A DNA stretch of 28,115 bases from Dethiosulfatibacter sp. (GCA_019084435.1 JAHRFV010000013.1:1-28115), one strand, 5' to 3'; counted from the stretch's first letter, positions 1 through 7,656 are shown. Numbers and translations: made by a program. Notes: generated from the letters alone by a model not told the origin.

Positions 1-215
1 AAGAGATAGCAGCAGGATGTATCTACAAAAACGGTCAAAAGGGAAATCCGGCAAGACAAGTACAACTAAAAACAGGTATGCCTTCATACCGGAAGCACAT
101 TGCTGGTCAAGTGTATATGCCCAGCCGGTTGTTGGCATACCTGTTTTTAGTTGTACTTGTCTTGCCGGATTTCCCTTTTGACCGTTTTTGTAGATACATC
201 CTGCTGCTATCTCTT
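1..215. repeat. Perfect 82-bp inverted repeat (fold-back) at contig edge
   Basis: Bases 1-82 are the exact reverse complement of bases 134-215, with a 51-base spacer (83-133). The repeat may continue beyond base 1. Arm 134-215 and the spacer read continuously as thiolase coding sequence on the minus strand; arm 1-82 is the antisense copy of that coding sequence. A fold-back inside one gene's coding frame, at the edge of the window, is what whole-genome amplification or assembly chimeras look like. A true genomic inverted duplication is the less likely alternative. Confidence 0.95.
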
Positions 216-330
216 CAACGTATTTTGGATCAACACCGGCCTTTTTCAACGCGCCATTAACAGCAGCCACACCAAGGTCAACGCCACTGAAGCTCTTCAA
301 AGAGCCCATAAAATCGCCAATAGGTGTCCC
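83..330 (-). pseudogene. Thiolase (acetyl-CoA acetyltransferase) internal fragment, chimeric
   Basis: Read on the minus strand from about 330 to 83, the frame encodes about 82 residues typical of the thiolase N-terminal domain. It starts GTPIGDFMGSLKSFSGVDLG, continues with a GNPARQ segment, and ends DQQCASGMK, which contains the nucleophilic cysteine context of thiolases. The first ~10 residues of a normal thiolase and everything after the nucleophile loop are missing. At the 5' side it runs without a stop or start into glmM sequence in another frame. At the 3' side it turns into its own reverse complement at 82/83. Thiolases condense or cleave acetyl-CoA/acetoacetyl-CoA in fermentation and fatty-acid metabolism. 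No intact product can be made here, and the true locus of this gene is probably elsewhere in the genome. Confidence 0.85.
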
Positions 331-1310
331 GACTGCTCGCCTCCAAGATTATAACCACATCTTCTCATTTTTTCCAGCACATATCTATCTCCAACTTGGG
401 TCTTAATAATTGCAATATCTCTTTCTTTCAAGCATATATCCAGTCCCATATTGCTCATGACAGTACCGACTATGGTATTGTTTTTCAGATTGCCAGTTTT
501 TTTCATATAGTTGCCGCAAATTGCCATTATATGGTCACCATCGACTATTTTACCGTTATGGTCCACTGCTATGAGTCTATCTGCATCACCATCAAAGGAT
601 AGCCCTAGATCTGCACCTGTATCCTTCACAAGATTTTGCAGTGTTTCTGGGTGTGTGGATCCACAATTAACATTGATATTAATGCCATTTGGCTTGTTGT
701 TTATCACAAAAACCTGAGCGCCTAATGCTTTGAGTGCTTCCGGTGCAACTCCATAAGCAGCCCCATTGGCACAATCCATGGCAATCTTCAATCCGGAGAA
801 ATCAGATTCAGTAGTTCTCATAATGCAGTCCATATAGATTTTCATTGGATTCTCTAAATATATTTTTCTTCCTATTGCCCCTTCAGTTGGGTAATACTGA
901 ATATCCATACCATCTAAAATAACATTCTCTATTTCTTCCTCAAGCTCATCTGAAAGCTTATAACCAGATGCATCAAAAAGCTTAATGCCGTTATAGGTAT
1001 AGGGATTGTGTGATGCTGATATCATAACCCCACCATCTGCTTTCAGTTCTCTGATCAGACAAGATATGGCAGGCGTTGGCAAAACCCCAGCATATAGCAC
1101 ATCCACTCCTGCTGAACACAAGCCTGCTGTTACAGCTCCCTCTAACATATCACAGGAAATTCTGGTATCCATTCCAATAACTATTTTAGGCTTCTTCTTG
1201 CCTTTAGTGACATGATATCCACCGACTCTTCCGATTTTATATGCCAGATCCCCAGTCAACTCCTTATTAGCAATTCCTCTAACACCATCAGTTCCAAATA
1301 ATCTACCCAA
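297..1310 (-). CDS. glmM: Phosphoglucosamine mutase GlmM, C-terminally truncated at a chimeric junction
   Basis: GlmM isomerises glucosamine-6-phosphate to glucosamine-1-phosphate, the step before UDP-GlcNAc in peptidoglycan precursor synthesis. The N-terminal RLFGTDGVRG motif, the active-site serine in ISASHNP (Ser100), the Mg-binding DGDAD loop (240-244) and the sugar-binding GEQSGH loop (324-329) are all present. Family members are about 445-450 residues, but here homology stops right after SGH. The last few residues (LLAILWAL) are read-through into thiolase sequence in the wrong frame, so the C-terminal phosphate-binding domain is absent. The start is TTG at 1308-1310, preceded by GGAGGAGAATA. 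The gene follows the two-component operon by 87 bases and probably has its own promoter. I believe the native gene is intact and that this copy is cut by an assembly or amplification chimera. Confidence 0.93.
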   Translation of the reverse strand: MGRLFGTDGVRGIANKELTGDLAYKIGRVGGYHVTKGKKKPKIVIGMDTRISCDMLEGAVTAGLCSAGVDVLYAGVLPTPAISCLIRELKADGGVMISASHNPYTYNGIKLFDASGYKLSDELEEEIENVILDGMDIQYYPTEGAIGRKIYLENPMKIYMDCIMRTTESDFSGLKIAMDCANGAAYGVAPEALKALGAQVFVINNKPNGININVNCGSTHPETLQNLVKDTGADLGLSFDGDADRLIAVDHNGKIVDGDHIMAICGNYMKKTGNLKNNTIVGTVMSNMGLDICLKERDIAIIKTQVGDRYVLEKMRRCGYNLGGEQSGHLLAILWAL

Positions 1311-1336
1311 TATTCTCCTCCTGTATGCTTAGTTGA

Positions 1337-1366
1337 TTTATACTACCATATTTTTTACGTGCCCAA
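1337..1366 (-). promoter_or_regulatory. Possible glmM promoter
   Basis: On the minus strand TTGGGC (1361-1366) is followed after 18 bases by TATAAA (1337-1342), about 27 bases before the TTG start of glmM. The -35 match is imperfect. No terminator hairpin separates glmM from the upstream histidine kinase gene, so read-through from that operon is also possible. Confidence 0.4.
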
Positions 1367-1397
1367 AAGTGTATTTTTATTATATGTTTATCATATT

Positions 1398-2696
1398 TTA
1401 TTTGCATATCGGAAATTCTACTGTAAAAGTGGTGCCTTCGTCAATTTTACTATCGACAGCTATTCTTCCCTTATGATTATCTGATATCCATTTTGCTATG
1501 CTCAATCCCAATCCTGTACCTCCATTTTCCCTACGTCTGGCTTTATCTGCACGGTAGAATCTGTCAAAAATTCTCTCGGTATCTCTTTGGGACATACCCA
1601 TACCACTATCTGTTATTCTGAAGGTCGCATAGTCATTCTCAGATTTGAGCGTAATCTCAATTTTCCCATCCCGGTTTGTGTACTTGATTGCATTGTCTAA
1701 GAAAATAGTAATCAACTGGGCTATTCTCAAGCTGTCTGCCATAATGAAAACATCCTCATCTATATTCATATTCAACTCCAGATTGTTTTCATTTAGCCTT
1801 ACCCTAAATCTATCAATTACACTCATACAAATATCAGAGAAGTTTATTTTTTCTCTGATTATTTTAATTTGGTCAGCATCTATCTGCGCCAACGTCAACA
1901 ATTCCTCGACAAGCTTTGTCATCGTCTGTGTTTCTGTGTAAGCATTGTTCAACCACATTTCATTTTCGCTGATAAGACCTTCTTTATCACAAAGGGCGGC
2001 ATCCAAGTTTGTTTGTATGACTGAAAGTGGTGTCCTTAATTCGTGTGATGCATCTGCGACAAATTCCTTTTGTCTTTGCCATGCCTTTTTTACAGGACTT
2101 ATACTCAACCCCGCCAGAAACCATGACACTATTGTCAAAATGACAGCACTCATCAAAGATGCTATTGTCAGTATTTTTTTTAGGTGGTTTAAGATAAAAA
2201 ACTCCATTGTAATGTCTTGATAAAGCTGCAACACACCCATGGTTCCTGCATTCCTGAAAAACTTTGTATAAATCCTATAATCAATATCTTCAATATTATC
2301 GATCACATAACTGTATCCTTGGTTTTTGTAAGCATTAAGGACATGTTTTTCGAATTTATCAAATGAAATTGCCCCATTATTTCTTACGTAAATCATATTG
2401 AGACTTTGATCATATATAGCGTAACTCAATTTTAATTTACTGTCGTTAAACACCAGACTTTGTCTGAACCTCTCAAAAAAGTCTGGGCTTTCATTGAAGT
2501 TTGGAAACCCGAAATAGTCTTGCCCCATATTATTTTCATATATAATCTCATTTGCAGATTCTTCCAATAAATTTCGAGATGAAGAATCGATGAGTGTCTT
2601 TGTGCCCATGTACAACGCACCTGATAATATCGACAAAAAAATAATCAGCACTAAAAGAATAGATAAAGTAAATCTGATTCTCAGTTTTCTAAACAT
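1398..2696 (-). CDS. Sensor histidine kinase (HisKA/HATPase), partner of adjacent OmpR-type regulator
   Basis: Membrane-bound two-component sensor of about 432 residues. TM helix 1 (about 9-31) and TM helix 2 (about 174-197) flank an extracytoplasmic sensor region of about 140 residues. A very short linker (SISPVKKAWQRQKEF) leads straight into the H-box ADASHELRTPLS with phospho-acceptor His218. N-box (LDNAIKYTNRDG), G1 (DSGMGM), F-box (FDRFYRADKA) and G2 (GTGLGLS) complete the ATPase. I chose ATG 2694-2696 because AAGGAGAG lies 5 bases upstream, inside the end of the regulator gene. A longer frame to 2741 would place this ribosome site inside coding sequence. The short linker in place of a full HAMP resembles CiaH-like kinases. 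Its signal is unknown; given the operon it probably senses an envelope stress or an exported compound. Confidence 0.92.
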   Translation of the reverse strand: MFRKLRIRFTLSILLVLIIFLSILSGALYMGTKTLIDSSSRNLLEESANEIIYENNMGQDYFGFPNFNESPDFFERFRQSLVFNDSKLKLSYAIYDQSLNMIYVRNNGAISFDKFEKHVLNAYKNQGYSYVIDNIEDIDYRIYTKFFRNAGTMGVLQLYQDITMEFFILNHLKKILTIASLMSAVILTIVSWFLAGLSISPVKKAWQRQKEFVADASHELRTPLSVIQTNLDAALCDKEGLISENEMWLNNAYTETQTMTKLVEELLTLAQIDADQIKIIREKINFSDICMSVIDRFRVRLNENNLELNMNIDEDVFIMADSLRIAQLITIFLDNAIKYTNRDGKIEITLKSENDYATFRITDSGMGMSQRDTERIFDRFYRADKARRRENGGTGLGLSIAKWISDNHKGRIAVDSKIDEGTTFTVEFPICK

Positions 2697-2697
2697 T

Positions 2698-3366
2698 CTA
2701 TCTCTCCTTGATGATATATCCCACACCTCTGATTGTTTCAATCTTGGTATTGGTTTCTTCCAGACGCTTTCTCAAATGATGTATGTATATCTCTATGTTG
2801 TTTTCCAGGACATCCGACTCAAGCCCCCAGAGTCGATCAACGATCTGATCTCTTGTAAAAACTTGACCAGGTCTACTAATTAGCATTTCAAGGAGATCTC
2901 CCTCTTTCTTAGGTATCTTGACATTGTTTCCTTGGATGATAAGTTCAAAGTTTTTAGGCAAATAGGCGATATCATTGAACTCGTATTTCTCATTAATATA
3001 CTCGGTATTTTTTCTTCTCCCCAAAGCTCTAACTCTAGCGATAAGCTCTTTGGTAGCAAAAGGTTTTACAAGATAATCATCCGCTCCTGAGTCAAGTCCC
3101 AGCACTTTATCATCAAGTGTATCTTTAGCAGTCAGCATTATCACAGGGGTTTTAATTCCCTTCTCCCTAATTATCCGAACAATCTCCAATCCGCTTACAT
3201 TTGGCAGCATTATATCAAGCACAATCACGTCATAAATATCTTTTTCCGCCAGCATCAACCCTTCTTCTCCATCGTTTGCAATCTCAACATCTATCTTTTG
3301 CTTATTAAAAAGAAACTCCAGAGCTTGAGTCAACTTAACTTCATCTTCAACAATCAAAATTTTCAC
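2698..3366 (-). CDS. OmpR/PhoB-family response regulator
   Basis: A 222-residue regulator with an N-terminal receiver domain (acidic pocket VEDE at 6-9, phospho-acceptor Asp51 in VLDIMLP, Lys101 in LVKPF) and a C-terminal winged-helix DNA-binding domain ending in the usual IETIRGVGYIIKE. The start is GTG at 3364-3366, with AGAGGTG just upstream. It lies 17 bases after the permease gene, and its TAG stop is one base before the kinase start, so it is the fourth gene of a five-gene operon and the certain partner of that kinase. OmpR-family proteins bind direct repeats with about 11-bp spacing, and such a repeat (ATTAAG, 5 bases, ATTAAG) sits in the promoter of this operon, suggesting autoregulation. 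Confidence 0.93.
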   Translation of the reverse strand: MKILIVEDEVKLTQALEFLFNKQKIDVEIANDGEEGLMLAEKDIYDVIVLDIMLPNVSGLEIVRIIREKGIKTPVIMLTAKDTLDDKVLGLDSGADDYLVKPFATKELIARVRALGRRKNTEYINEKYEFNDIAYLPKNFELIIQGNNVKIPKKEGDLLEMLISRPGQVFTRDQIVDRLWGLESDVLENNIEIYIHHLRKRLEETNTKIETIRGVGYIIKER

Positions 3367-3383
3367 TTTACACCTCTGTATTC

Positions 3384-4553
3384 TTATTCATACCTGAGAG
3401 CATCCACAGGCTTTAGCTTTGAAGCCTTGTTTGCAGGGTACATACCAAAGAAAACACCAACAAACAAGGAAAATAAAAAAGCAATCATAATAACCTGTAG
3501 ACTGGCACTGATTGGTATCTCAAATGCAGTGCTTATGATGCTGTTAGCCAAAATTCCCAGTATTATACCTATTATACCACCTATTCCACTAATTACAGAT
3601 GATTCTATTAGAAATTGGAATAAAATATTGCTTCTTCTTGCACCTATTGCTTTTCTTACACCAATTTCCCTCGTTCGTTCAGATACAGTCACTAGCATTA
3701 TATTCATTATTCCGATTCCACCTACTAGTAAAGAGATGCCTGCTATGCCCCCCAAAAGCAGTGTTAATACACCGGTTATTTCATTCAAGGTAGACAATAA
3801 CTGCTCCTGATTGAAGATTCGATAGCTATCTGTCCCATAAAGGGTAAGAAGATATGACTCTATGTCGCTCTGGGTTTTATCTATTGAAGCTGCATCAGCT
3901 CCTTGTACAGTAATACTTGATACTGAATTTGTTCTAAACTGCCTCATGCCAGTTGTGTAAGGAATCAATACCATGTTGTTGTTATCACCAAACAAAGTAC
4001 TTTCTTTTTCCTCAAGAACACCAACAACGGTATATTTTATACCTGAAAGGCTGATGCTCTCATCAATTGGATTGAACTGACCGAAAAGGTTTTCTGATAC
4101 CTCTGAACCGAGAAGCACTACTTTGTTTCTATTTTCAATGTCTAAGGGATTAATCAATCTGCCTGTCTTTATGGTATGTCCATTTATTGCCATGTAATTC
4201 TCATTAACACCTACTACTGAAGTCCCTTCCTCATTATTCAAACCGTATTTCACAGGTGCCATCCAGTTGATATTTGGTGACAATAATTGAACCCCTTCCA
4301 ACATAGACAGTTCATTCAGATTGTCATTGCTGAATCTGATTGTCCTATCTGTCAGTGTTATATTAAGAAGATTTGAACCCATTCCTTCAATGCTCTGGGT
4401 AACGCTCGCTGTCGCTCCTTGTCCCATTGAAACCATAACTATTACAGAAAAAACACCAATAATAATTCCTAGCATAGTCAGAAATGTCCTCATCTTATTG
4501 CTCAGTATAGATTGGATCGACATTTTCAAGGTGTTTTTCAAACTTATATTCAT
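3384..4553 (-). CDS. MacB/YknZ-type ABC transporter permease
   Basis: A 389-residue inner-membrane permease of the MacB-FtsX-LolC superfamily. TM1 (about 22-44) is followed by a large extracytoplasmic MacB_PCD domain (about 48-255). A C-terminal block of three TM helices (about 260-375) includes the conserved segment GIMNIMLVTVSERTREIGVR, which contacts the ATPase. The ATPase is a separate gene, unlike Gram-negative MacB. Together with the adaptor and the ATPase it should form a tripartite mechanotransmission pump comparable to Bacillus YknXYZ. Such pumps act on peptides, siderophores or lipophilic toxins rather than using the TM bundle as a classical channel. Its ATG starts two bases after the ATPase stop codon. 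The substrate cannot be told from sequence. Confidence 0.92.
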   Translation of the reverse strand: MNISLKNTLKMSIQSILSNKMRTFLTMLGIIIGVFSVIVMVSMGQGATASVTQSIEGMGSNLLNITLTDRTIRFSNDNLNELSMLEGVQLLSPNINWMAPVKYGLNNEEGTSVVGVNENYMAINGHTIKTGRLINPLDIENRNKVVLLGSEVSENLFGQFNPIDESISLSGIKYTVVGVLEEKESTLFGDNNNMVLIPYTTGMRQFRTNSVSSITVQGADAASIDKTQSDIESYLLTLYGTDSYRIFNQEQLLSTLNEITGVLTLLLGGIAGISLLVGGIGIMNIMLVTVSERTREIGVRKAIGARRSNILFQFLIESSVISGIGGIIGIILGILANSIISTAFEIPISASLQVIMIAFLFSLFVGVFFGMYPANKASKLKPVDALRYE

Positions 4554-4554
4554 G

Positions 4555-5229
4555 CTACTTCACCTTCCTGTTCACTATAATGCCATCTCTTAAGGTGATT
4601 TCCGTTTTAGACCTGTCTGCTACTTCGAGATCATGCGTGATAACTATAATTGTACGTCCTTTTTTGTTCAGGCTTTCGAGAATGTCGAGCACTTCATTGC
4701 CAGATTTCGTATCAAGGTTGCCTGTCGGTTCATCTGCAAGAAGCACAGAAGGGTTTCCTACCAGTGCTCTAGCTATAGCTACCCTTTGTTGCTGCCCACC
4801 AGATAACTCATTGGGCTTATGATGCATTCTATCGTATAATCCTACACTATCCAAGGCAATTTCTGTCTCTTCTTTTCTTCTTTTACTCTTCACGCCTCTG
4901 TAGATTAAAGGTAGCTCAACATTTTCAAAAGCATCAAGTCTAGGTAATAGATTGAACTTCTGAAAGATAAAACCAATTTTTTCATTTCTGATTTTGGCAA
5001 GGTCATTTTCATTATAGGTGCTTATCTCTTTCCCATCCAGATAGTACTCTCCTGATGTCGGCACGTCAAGACATCCAAGTATATTCATCAACGTAGATTT
5101 CCCTGATCCTGAGGGTCCTATAATAGAATAAAAATCACCCTCCCTAACATCAATAGATATGCCCTTTAAAACAGTCAGTTCTATTTCGCCCATAACGTAG
5201 GTCTTTATGACATTATCCAATCGTATCAT
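4555..5229 (-). CDS. MacB/YknY/LolD-type ABC transporter ATP-binding protein
   Basis: A 224-residue stand-alone nucleotide-binding subunit. Walker A is GPSGSGKS (38-45), the Q-loop glutamine is 90, the ABC signature LSGGQQQ starts at 142, Walker B is LLADEP (163-168) followed by TGNLD, and the H-loop is ITHD. Length and motifs are standard for the LolD/MacB group. The start codon (5227-5229) abuts the adaptor stop codon. Its ribosome site is the GGGGGG run that encodes the glycine tail of the adaptor, which implies translational coupling. It energises the neighbouring permease. Confidence 0.95.
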   Translation of the reverse strand: MIRLDNVIKTYVMGEIELTVLKGISIDVREGDFYSIIGPSGSGKSTLMNILGCLDVPTSGEYYLDGKEISTYNENDLAKIRNEKIGFIFQKFNLLPRLDAFENVELPLIYRGVKSKRRKEETEIALDSVGLYDRMHHKPNELSGGQQQRVAIARALVGNPSVLLADEPTGNLDTKSGNEVLDILESLNKKGRTIIVITHDLEVADRSKTEITLRDGIIVNRKVK

Positions 5230-6810
5230 TTAGTTATTCCCCCCGCCACCGGGTCTTTGTCCACCGGGAAAGAAATTTCCATTGCTCGGCAATTCATCTG
5301 AAGCCACAACATTTATAATTGTGTCTCCTTTTTTTAATCCAGCTAGGACTTCTACAAAACTATCCGTAATGATACCTGCTTCAATAGTTACAGGATAGGG
5401 TTCATCATCGTTTTTCATCATGACAACATATTTTCCAGCTATTTTTGATACTGAGCTGATTGGAATAATCAATGTGTCATCTTTTTCTGCCACCAGTATT
5501 TCGACGTCCACATTCATGCCAGACATTAGATTTTTTCTGTCTGCCATACTAATGACTACTTCGAATGTTGTTACGCCTCCTTGACTTACCCCGCTCAATG
5601 ATATGTTCCTGACAAATCCTTCAAAATTAATGCCTTCAAAAACATCTGATGTGATAGTCACTTTTTGATTTTTCTCGATGTTCAGAATATCTAGTTCATC
5701 TATGTTTATTCTTACTTCCATTTTTTCAAGATCAGCTATTTTGAGCAGCTGTGTCCCTCGGTCAACGTATGACTTCTCATTGACCATAATATCAAGGATT
5801 GTTCCTTCAATAGGTGATGTGATAATGGTATCCTGCTCGCCCAACTCATTAACTGCAAGCCTTCTCTGCTCTACAATTATCTCTTGCTGCCTAATACTAT
5901 AAGTCAAGTCTTCACTTTCCAATACAGCTATCAGGTCTCCTTGATTGACGTATGATCCGTTCTCAATCATAAGCTGTTTGACAGTCGATGCATATGGTGC
6001 TGTCAAAGTTCTCGCTTGATTTTTCAAAGACTCTCCAACAAAGGGAGATGCAAATCTACCGGATGGATTGATAACTGTCAATTTTGCGCTTGTTCCTGCT
6101 TGTAGAGCTCCATCATAGATGATTTCAGCTTGAATCATATAGCCTAGAGAGCCACTTCCCATAGCAATAGGTGCTCTATCAACACCCGTGACCTTGCCTG
6201 ATAAAGTTAGTAGATAATCCTGAAGAAATACCTCCGCTTCATCCCCTATGTTTATTTTCTCCATCTGGTCTTTTGTAAAATATGATTGTAGCTTAATTAT
6301 ACCAACTTCAGAAATTTCTCCCATAACCATATTGTTTTGTACTGAATCGCCTACATTTACATTTAATCTGATGATGCCGCTGTTTTCAGCGAATACTCTC
6401 ATTTCGCTTTGGATCTCATTCAGATCACTCAATGTTTTGATTTCCTTTTGAAGATTGAATCTGGCATTTTCAGTATTGATTCTTTCTGCATTCTCGTCTT
6501 CTTCTATCTCATACATAGCTAAAACATCATCTTTGTTTATTAGTTGCCCGATGTCTGCAAAAAGCTGATCAATTACACCTGTTTTATCGGCAGTTACCAA
6601 TCTAGTATCACTAGGTTGAATACTACCGCTTCCCGTTATTGTCTTTTTGATGCTTCCATAATCAACAATATACTCCTGTTGAGTTGTATCAGTTGTTGCC
6701 CTGAGGTTTCTCATTGCATTAAAACGAATATATACAAAGGTAGTGATTAATGCCAATATAATAAGGACTGAAATAATCACAATTCTTTTTTTTGTTTTTT
6801 TATTTTTCAT
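5230..6810 (-). CDS. HlyD/MacA-family membrane-fusion (periplasmic adaptor-like) protein
   Basis: A 526-residue protein with an N-terminal membrane anchor (about 9-29) and an extracytoplasmic remainder. Two lipoyl/barrel-type modules can be seen. The first (about 50-250) contains a conserved GSGSIQPSDTRLVTADKTG segment and a short coiled-coil hairpin. The second (about 270-455) contains a hairpin (SIRQQEIIVEQRRLAVNELG) and a following SPIEGTI strand. A C-terminal MP domain ends in a glycine-rich tail (PGGQRPGGGGNN). It is well above the ~370-400 residues usual for MacA/YknX, because of the doubled lipoyl-like region. It is the first gene of the exporter/two-component operon. The ribosome site is GGAGG at 6816-6820. 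Its role is to link or gate the MacB-type pump on the outer face of the membrane. Confidence 0.88.
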   Translation of the reverse strand: MKNKKTKKRIVIISVLIILALITTFVYIRFNAMRNLRATTDTTQQEYIVDYGSIKKTITGSGSIQPSDTRLVTADKTGVIDQLFADIGQLINKDDVLAMYEIEEDENAERINTENARFNLQKEIKTLSDLNEIQSEMRVFAENSGIIRLNVNVGDSVQNNMVMGEISEVGIIKLQSYFTKDQMEKINIGDEAEVFLQDYLLTLSGKVTGVDRAPIAMGSGSLGYMIQAEIIYDGALQAGTSAKLTVINPSGRFASPFVGESLKNQARTLTAPYASTVKQLMIENGSYVNQGDLIAVLESEDLTYSIRQQEIIVEQRRLAVNELGEQDTIITSPIEGTILDIMVNEKSYVDRGTQLLKIADLEKMEVRINIDELDILNIEKNQKVTITSDVFEGINFEGFVRNISLSGVSQGGVTTFEVVISMADRKNLMSGMNVDVEILVAEKDDTLIIPISSVSKIAGKYVVMMKNDDEPYPVTIEAGIITDSFVEVLAGLKKGDTIINVVASDELPSNGNFFPGGQRPGGGGNN

Positions 6811-6837
6811 GAATTCCTCCGATTTGAGACTATGTCC

Positions 6838-6870
6838 ATTATATTGGATACAACTTAATTAATTCTTAAT
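6838..6870 (-). promoter_or_regulatory. Exporter operon promoter with OmpR-type direct repeat
   Basis: On the minus strand a TATAAT box (6838-6843) has no recognisable -35 hexamer. At the -35 position are two copies of ATTAAG (6865-6870 and 6854-6859) separated by 5 bases, giving an 11-bp direct repeat that ends 10 bases before the -10 box. This layout is typical of promoters activated by OmpR-family regulators and resembles the TTTAAG-5-TTTAAG boxes known for CiaR. The operon encodes such a regulator, so autoactivation is the natural inference. Confidence 0.6.
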
Positions 6871-6883
6871 ATTGCAACAACAA

Positions 6884-6909
6884 AAGGACCCCACCTGAGT
6901 GAAATCCTT
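6884..6909 (-). terminator. Rho-independent terminator after the mre/minD-like operon
   Basis: Arms 6884-6894 and 6899-6909 pair over 11 bp (three are G-U in the minus-strand RNA) around a 4-base loop. On the minus strand they are followed by TTTTGTTGTTG. It lies 23 bases past the stop codon of the MinD-like gene and separates the cell-shape operon from the exporter operon promoter. Confidence 0.65.
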
Positions 6910-6932
6910 ATTCTTAGTATGCGTTGTCAAAT

Positions 6933-7643
6933 CTAAAGTTTTTCGACAATTTTTACCGCAATCTCTTCGAAGTTTTTTAAAACTTGGTCCGTTTGATCAT
7001 TCATAACTTCAATTGATTCGTAATTGCTATTATAACCCAGTTCTCCAATTATGTTAATTTGCATCATTTCATCTAGTTCTTTCTGGTTGTACATTCTTCC
7101 CTTAAGCATTTCTGTTTTAGAATACTTGTTTATGACTGTCAATAAGTTCTCGATATTTTCTTTTCCAATCTTTTGAATGCATGTGTTTATTTTTCTAAGA
7201 TCTTCTACCTTGCCTTCGGTTATGAAAATTATTTTATCCAGTCCGTCATAATCATAATATACATCATCCAGATACAAGTCTATTCCATCGATTATGACAT
7301 AGTCATAGCTTTTACTAAACATCAGAAAGAACTTCTCAAACATTTTGGAATCTCTGATGATCTTATTTCTCAGCCTAGGTGCTGGTATCAAATCGAATAA
7401 ATGTTTGTCATTGTGGGGTTTGATGGTTGCTTCCTCCACTGAACACATCCCAGTCATCAAATCAACAAAATCATAAATGATGTTTTCGTCATTACCTAAA
7501 TAAGCGGCTGCTGATTTTGATGATTTCGACATGTCAACAAATAGCACTTTATGTTTCGTAGCGAGCTTTCTAGCTATCTCTATAGCCAAAATCGTTTTGC
7601 CCTGTTTACCGTTACATGATGTTACTAGTGTGAATTTACTCAT
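6933..7643 (-). CDS. Degenerate MinD-like (ParA/MinD superfamily) ATPase
   Basis: About 236 residues from ATG 7641-7643, chosen because AAGGGGG lies just upstream; a TTG start at 7667 would overlap the PBP2 end. It aligns with MinD along its length: VTSCNGKQGKT matches the MinD P-loop, and IIYDFVDLMTGMCSVEEATI with IPAPRLRNK matches the MinD block YDLV...NLYLLPA.QTRDK. A later segment GRMYNQKELDEMMQINIIGELG matches the MinD ...MLSMEDVLEILRIKLVGVIP region. Key residues differ. The signature lysine of the deviant Walker A (Lys11 in MinD) is Asn11, Gly13 is Lys13, and the aspartate equivalent to Asp40 is Ser39, while the P-loop Lys16-Thr17 remain. The usual C-terminal amphipathic membrane-targeting helix is not obvious. 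It sits directly after PBP2, where clostridia carry minC-minD, but minC is missing. It may be a remodelled division or shape protein that binds nucleotide without normal dimer-coupled hydrolysis. Confidence 0.75.
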   Translation of the reverse strand: MSKFTLVTSCNGKQGKTILAIEIARKLATKHKVLFVDMSKSSKSAAAYLGNDENIIYDFVDLMTGMCSVEEATIKPHNDKHLFDLIPAPRLRNKIIRDSKMFEKFFLMFSKSYDYVIIDGIDLYLDDVYYDYDGLDKIIFITEGKVEDLRKINTCIQKIGKENIENLLTVINKYSKTEMLKGRMYNQKELDEMMQINIIGELGYNSNYESIEVMNDQTDQVLKNFEEIAVKIVEKL

Positions 7644-7656
7644 TTTTTCCCCCTTC

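Noticed and set aside
297..327. GlmM C-terminal end LLAILWAL as a natural short GlmM or a GlmM-thiolase fusion
   Set aside because: The tail is thiolase DNA read in the wrong frame, and the catalytic phosphate-binding domain is missing; a chimeric join explains it better.
1311..1397. Terminator between the two-component operon and glmM
   Set aside because: No hairpin with a T-tract can be drawn in the 87-base gap.
2697..2741. 15-residue N-terminal extension of the histidine kinase overlapping the regulator gene
   Set aside because: The AAGGAG ribosome site lies inside the extension, at the correct distance from ATG 2696.
3298..3810. Plus-strand 170-codon open frame
   Set aside because: Antisense to the response regulator and MacB-type permease genes, both with full motif sets; no ribosome site or recognisable protein.
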